Assembly (NCBI RefSeq): GCF_000241325.1
Contig: NZ_BAEI01000006.1
Coordinates: 1 to 64,000 of the forward strand
DNA: 64,000 nucleotides
From: Gordonia polyisoprenivorans NBRC 16320 = JCM 10675
Lineage (GTDB): Bacteria; Actinomycetota; Actinomycetes; Mycobacteriales; Mycobacteriaceae
Direction: 5' to 3'
Below the pieces are notes generated by a model. That model saw only the letters and a list, made by a program, of their open reading frames with translations, was not told the DNA's origin and did no database searches. Below, piece by piece: positions 62,072 through 64,000 of this stretch (position 1 is its first letter; each line of letters begins with the position of its first letter). The translations under genes and the position numbers were made by a program.

Positions 62072-63793
62072 TCATGCTCCTCGACGCGAGGTGGTTGGCG
62101 AGCCGACGATCGCGGCCAGGATCGACGCGACGACGCCGACCGCGGCGCTCGCGGCCACCATCCACAGGCCCGGACCGACGGTGGCCGCGTCGAGCCACTG
62201 CCGAAACGGGGTGAGTGAGGGATCGGTCGAGGCGACCGCGCGCCACGGGTCGCGGATGGCGCGTGCGGCGAAGAATGCACCGGCCCCGCCTGCGGCGACG
62301 CCGACCAGCGCCGGGAGCGAAGCGAGCGGGCTGAATCGATGCAGCGCCGGGAGCGAAGCGAGCGGGCTGAATCGTTGCATCGCGCCCATGAACACCAGGT
62401 GGCGTATGCAGAGCGCAGCCGCGGCGAGTACGAGTACCGCCCCGCAGATGACCGTCGGCATGCCCGCTGCGGTGTAGTGCGCGACGGAGAGCGGATCGAA
62501 GTCGCCCGCGGCACCACCGTGGCTGACGGTGCCGAGTCCACTGATGGTGTAACTCCGTTGCCGGCCGGTGGTGTCGGTGAACGAGATCGTCGCCCAGCCG
62601 AGCAGACTTCCGGCGATCATCGCGGCGCCGGCAAGGGCGAGGATCGCGGCGCAGAGCGTGGCGGTGGTTCCGCGGGTGCGTCGTGCGGGAGCCGGCGGCG
62701 GGATCGGAGTCGGCGGAGGTGGTGCCTGTGGGATCGGAGCGGGCGGTCGGGCCCGGGTGACGGTGCGCTCGTCGGTGGCGGGCCGGGTGCGCGGGGGTGG
62801 GGTCCCGGGTGGCGGGGTTCGATGTGGTGGGGTTCGCGGTGGTGGGGTTCGCGGCGGTCGAGTGCGCCACTGGGTGTGGGGCACTCGGGGCAGCGCCGTC
62901 GTCGTCGGGTCCGGAGTCGCGATGGTGCTCGTTGTGGCAGTGCTCGTTGTGGCAGTACTTCTTGCGGCGGTGCTCGACGCGACGAGCGCGGCGGCGAACG
63001 ATCGGCAGTCGCGGTGGCGATCCTCGGGGTGTTTGGCCAGGGCGGTGGCGAAGGCCGCATCGAGCCCTGCGAGGTCGGGATGGGCGAGGCCGAGAGCGGG
63101 GGCGGGTCGGGCGAGATGGTCGCGGATCAGAGCGGCGGGCTCGGCCGCGTGGAACGGTGTGGTGCCGGTGAGGAGCTGATAGGCCGTGCACGCCAGGGAG
63201 TACTGATCCGAGAGTGCGGTCGCCGCGCCGCCCTCGATGATCTCGGGCGCGCAGTAGGCCAGGGTGCCGATGATGGCGTTGGTTGCGGTCAGTGGTGTGG
63301 CGTCGCCGCCGGCGAGCTTGGCGATCCCGAAGTCCAGGACGATCACCCGGTCGATCTCCTGGGTCGATGCCGCGCGGGTGACGACGATGTTCGCGGGCTT
63401 GATGTCGCGGTGCACCACTCCTTGGTGGTGGGCGTGGTCGAGGGCGTCGGCGACGCGGCCCACGATGTGCACGACCTCGTCGGGTGTGAGGTCCGCGGCG
63501 CTCAGGTCGGCGCCGTCGATGTAACTCATCGTGAACCACGGTGTCTCGTCGACGATCCCGAAGTCGTGCACCGTGATGATGCCCGGATGGTCCAGGGCCG
63601 CGGCGGTGCGGGCCTCATGGAGGAAGCGACGCGCGAACTCGTCGTTACCCGCCCCGAGACGCGAGATGACCTTCAACGCCTGCCGCCGCAGCAGGTGTGG
63701 ATGCTCCACCAGGTAGACCTCGCCCATGCCGCCGGCGCCGAGCGGGGCGAGCACGGTGTATCCGGCGAAGGTCGAGCCGACTCGTAATGTCAT
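62072..63793 (-). CDS. Membrane Ser/Thr protein kinase with a multi-helix C-terminus
   Basis: The 573-residue Hanks-type kinase has a G-loop LGAGGMGEVYLVE (18-30), catalytic Lys41, HRDIKPANIV (128-137) with Asp130, DFG (154-156), and GTLAYCAPE (176-184). A Thr/Pro-rich linker (about 275-372, many TPPP units) follows. The C-terminal third has about four transmembrane helices (377-400, 443-468, 495-512, 545-566), not the single helix plus extracellular sensor of most mycobacterial Pkn kinases. Residues 474-497 hold a duplicated RFSPLASLPAL, encoded by a 36-base tandem repeat. It may signal from the membrane; no substrate is evident. Confidence 0.87.
   Translation of the reverse strand: MTLRVGSTFAGYTVLAPLGAGGMGEVYLVEHPHLLRRQALKVISRLGAGNDEFARRFLHEARTAAALDHPGIITVHDFGIVDETPWFTMSYIDGADLSAADLTPDEVVHIVGRVADALDHAHHQGVVHRDIKPANIVVTRAASTQEIDRVIVLDFGIAKLAGGDATPLTATNAIIGTLAYCAPEIIEGGAATALSDQYSLACTAYQLLTGTTPFHAAEPAALIRDHLARPAPALGLAHPDLAGLDAAFATALAKHPEDRHRDCRSFAAALVASSTAARSTATTSTATTSTIATPDPTTTALPRVPHTQWRTRPPRTPPPRTPPHRTPPPGTPPPRTRPATDERTVTRARPPAPIPQAPPPPTPIPPPAPARRTRGTTATLCAAILALAGAAMIAGSLLGWATISFTDTTGRQRSYTISGLGTVSHGGAAGDFDPLSVAHYTAAGMPTVICGAVLVLAAAALCIRHLVFMGAMQRFSPLASLPALHRFSPLASLPALVGVAAGGAGAFFAARAIRDPWRAVASTDPSLTPFRQWLDAATVGPGLWMVAASAAVGVVASILAAIVGSPTTSRRGA
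62307..62378. repeat. 36-base tandem duplication inside the kinase gene
   Basis: Copies at 62307-62342 and 62343-62378 begin AGCGCCGGGAGCGAAGCGAG and differ at about one base. The frame is kept and the repeat encodes the RFSPLASLPAL duplication. Confidence 0.85.
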
Positions 63794-63960
63794 GGTCTCG
63801 TGCCCTTGCTCGGATGGCGGGTCGGTGATCGACCGGGTCTGTGATCGACGATGTCACACCCGACCTGTGGTGGTCACGTGCTCGGTCCTCCATTCGGCGG
63901 ATCGGATCTGCGGGGTGGGATGCCGCGAGCGCGACGTGCACCGGCGATACCGTGGTCGCA

Positions 63961-64000
63961 TGCGTGTGGCGACCTGGAACGTGAACTCGGTGAAACAGCG
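63961..64000 (+). CDS. xthA: Start of an exodeoxyribonuclease III gene (cut by the window end)
   Basis: The last 40 bases read MRVATWNVNSVKQR, the conserved N-terminus of exonuclease III-type AP endonucleases, where Asn7 is a metal/active-site residue. The frame runs off the window, so only 13 codons are visible. ATACCGT about 15 bases upstream could be a -10 element giving a very short leader. The call rests on this short but highly characteristic motif. Confidence 0.78.

Overview
The window is high-GC actinobacterial DNA from a mycolic-acid-type actinomycete. Gordonia or a close relative (Williamsia, Rhodococcus) fits best. The evidence is dense coding with ATGA/GTGA stop-start overlaps, two F420-dependent luciferase-like oxidoreductases, a 13E12-type DUF222/HNH gene flanked by TCGAGG-type palindromic repeats, DUF3558 lipoproteins, TNNAACNNGTTNNA (KstR-type) boxes, and a block with the gene order of the M. 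tuberculosis aldA/cyp123/cyp51 locus. No tRNA, rRNA, CRISPR array, prophage or transposase was seen. All functional calls rest on reading motifs and remembered family members; no database search was run.

Layout. 0-4.3 kb: a cell-envelope protein with a Ser/Thr-rich tail, a small membrane protein, an S4 RNA-binding domain in one reading frame with a DUF3558 lipoprotein, a second DUF3558 lipoprotein, and a convergent acyl-ACP thioesterase. 4.4-9.2 kb: FprB-like ferredoxin/ferredoxin reductase, then a tightly coupled glycosyltransferase-methyltransferase-alpha/alpha-toroid ('prenyltransferase') trio. 9.6-13.7 kb: a 1349-residue nSTAND NTPase with a WD40 propeller region. 13.7-23.6 kb: an F420 oxidoreductase; a TetR regulator divergent from an FMO/alpha-beta hydrolase/SDR operon; a methyltransferase; a quinone oxidoreductase; DUF2277; an amidohydrolase; a hotdog thioesterase; a large esterase-like hydrolase. 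23.6-25.9 kb: the 13E12 gene inside a repeat-rich island. 25.9-36.4 kb: two divergent operons around a TetR gene, matching Rv0762c-Rv0771 (CMD protein, dehydrogenase, SDR, aldA / tetR, cyp123, SDR, cyp51, 3Fe-4S ferredoxin, NTF2-like) and extended by an unknown 437-residue protein and an SDR. 36.4-44.1 kb: a DUF2236 (Lcp/MpaB-type) protein, a four-gene operon led by a FadD17-like ligase behind a KstR box, a secreted protein and a double-hotdog thioesterase. 44.4-54.5 kb: an eight-gene operon resembling acyclic-terpene/branched-acyl catabolism (TIGR03084-AtuA-ACAD-carboxylase beta-biotin carboxylase alpha-ACAD-enoyl-CoA hydratase-TetR). 54.6-64 kb: a membrane protein, an NDMA-dependent-type alcohol dehydrogenase and an aldehyde dehydrogenase with a Fis-type activator nearby, an HPP-CBS protein, a Pr6Pr protein, a Ser/Thr kinase, and the first codons of an exonuclease III gene.

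How it works together. Most genes serve uptake-independent catabolism of lipids, sterols and isoprenoid-like acids: acyl activation (FadD17-like), P450 oxidation with ferredoxin and a possible FprB reductase, alcohol and aldehyde oxidation, acyl-CoA dehydrogenation and carboxylation, and several thioesterases. Three clean KstR-type boxes and one near match point to partial control by a steroid-responsive TetR regulator encoded elsewhere. The most noteworthy items are the DUF2236 protein carrying the Lcp Arg/Thr/His triad, the terpene-type carboxylase operon, the uninterrupted S4-lipoprotein frame, the glycosyltransferase/methyltransferase/toroid trio, and the 13E12 repeat island.
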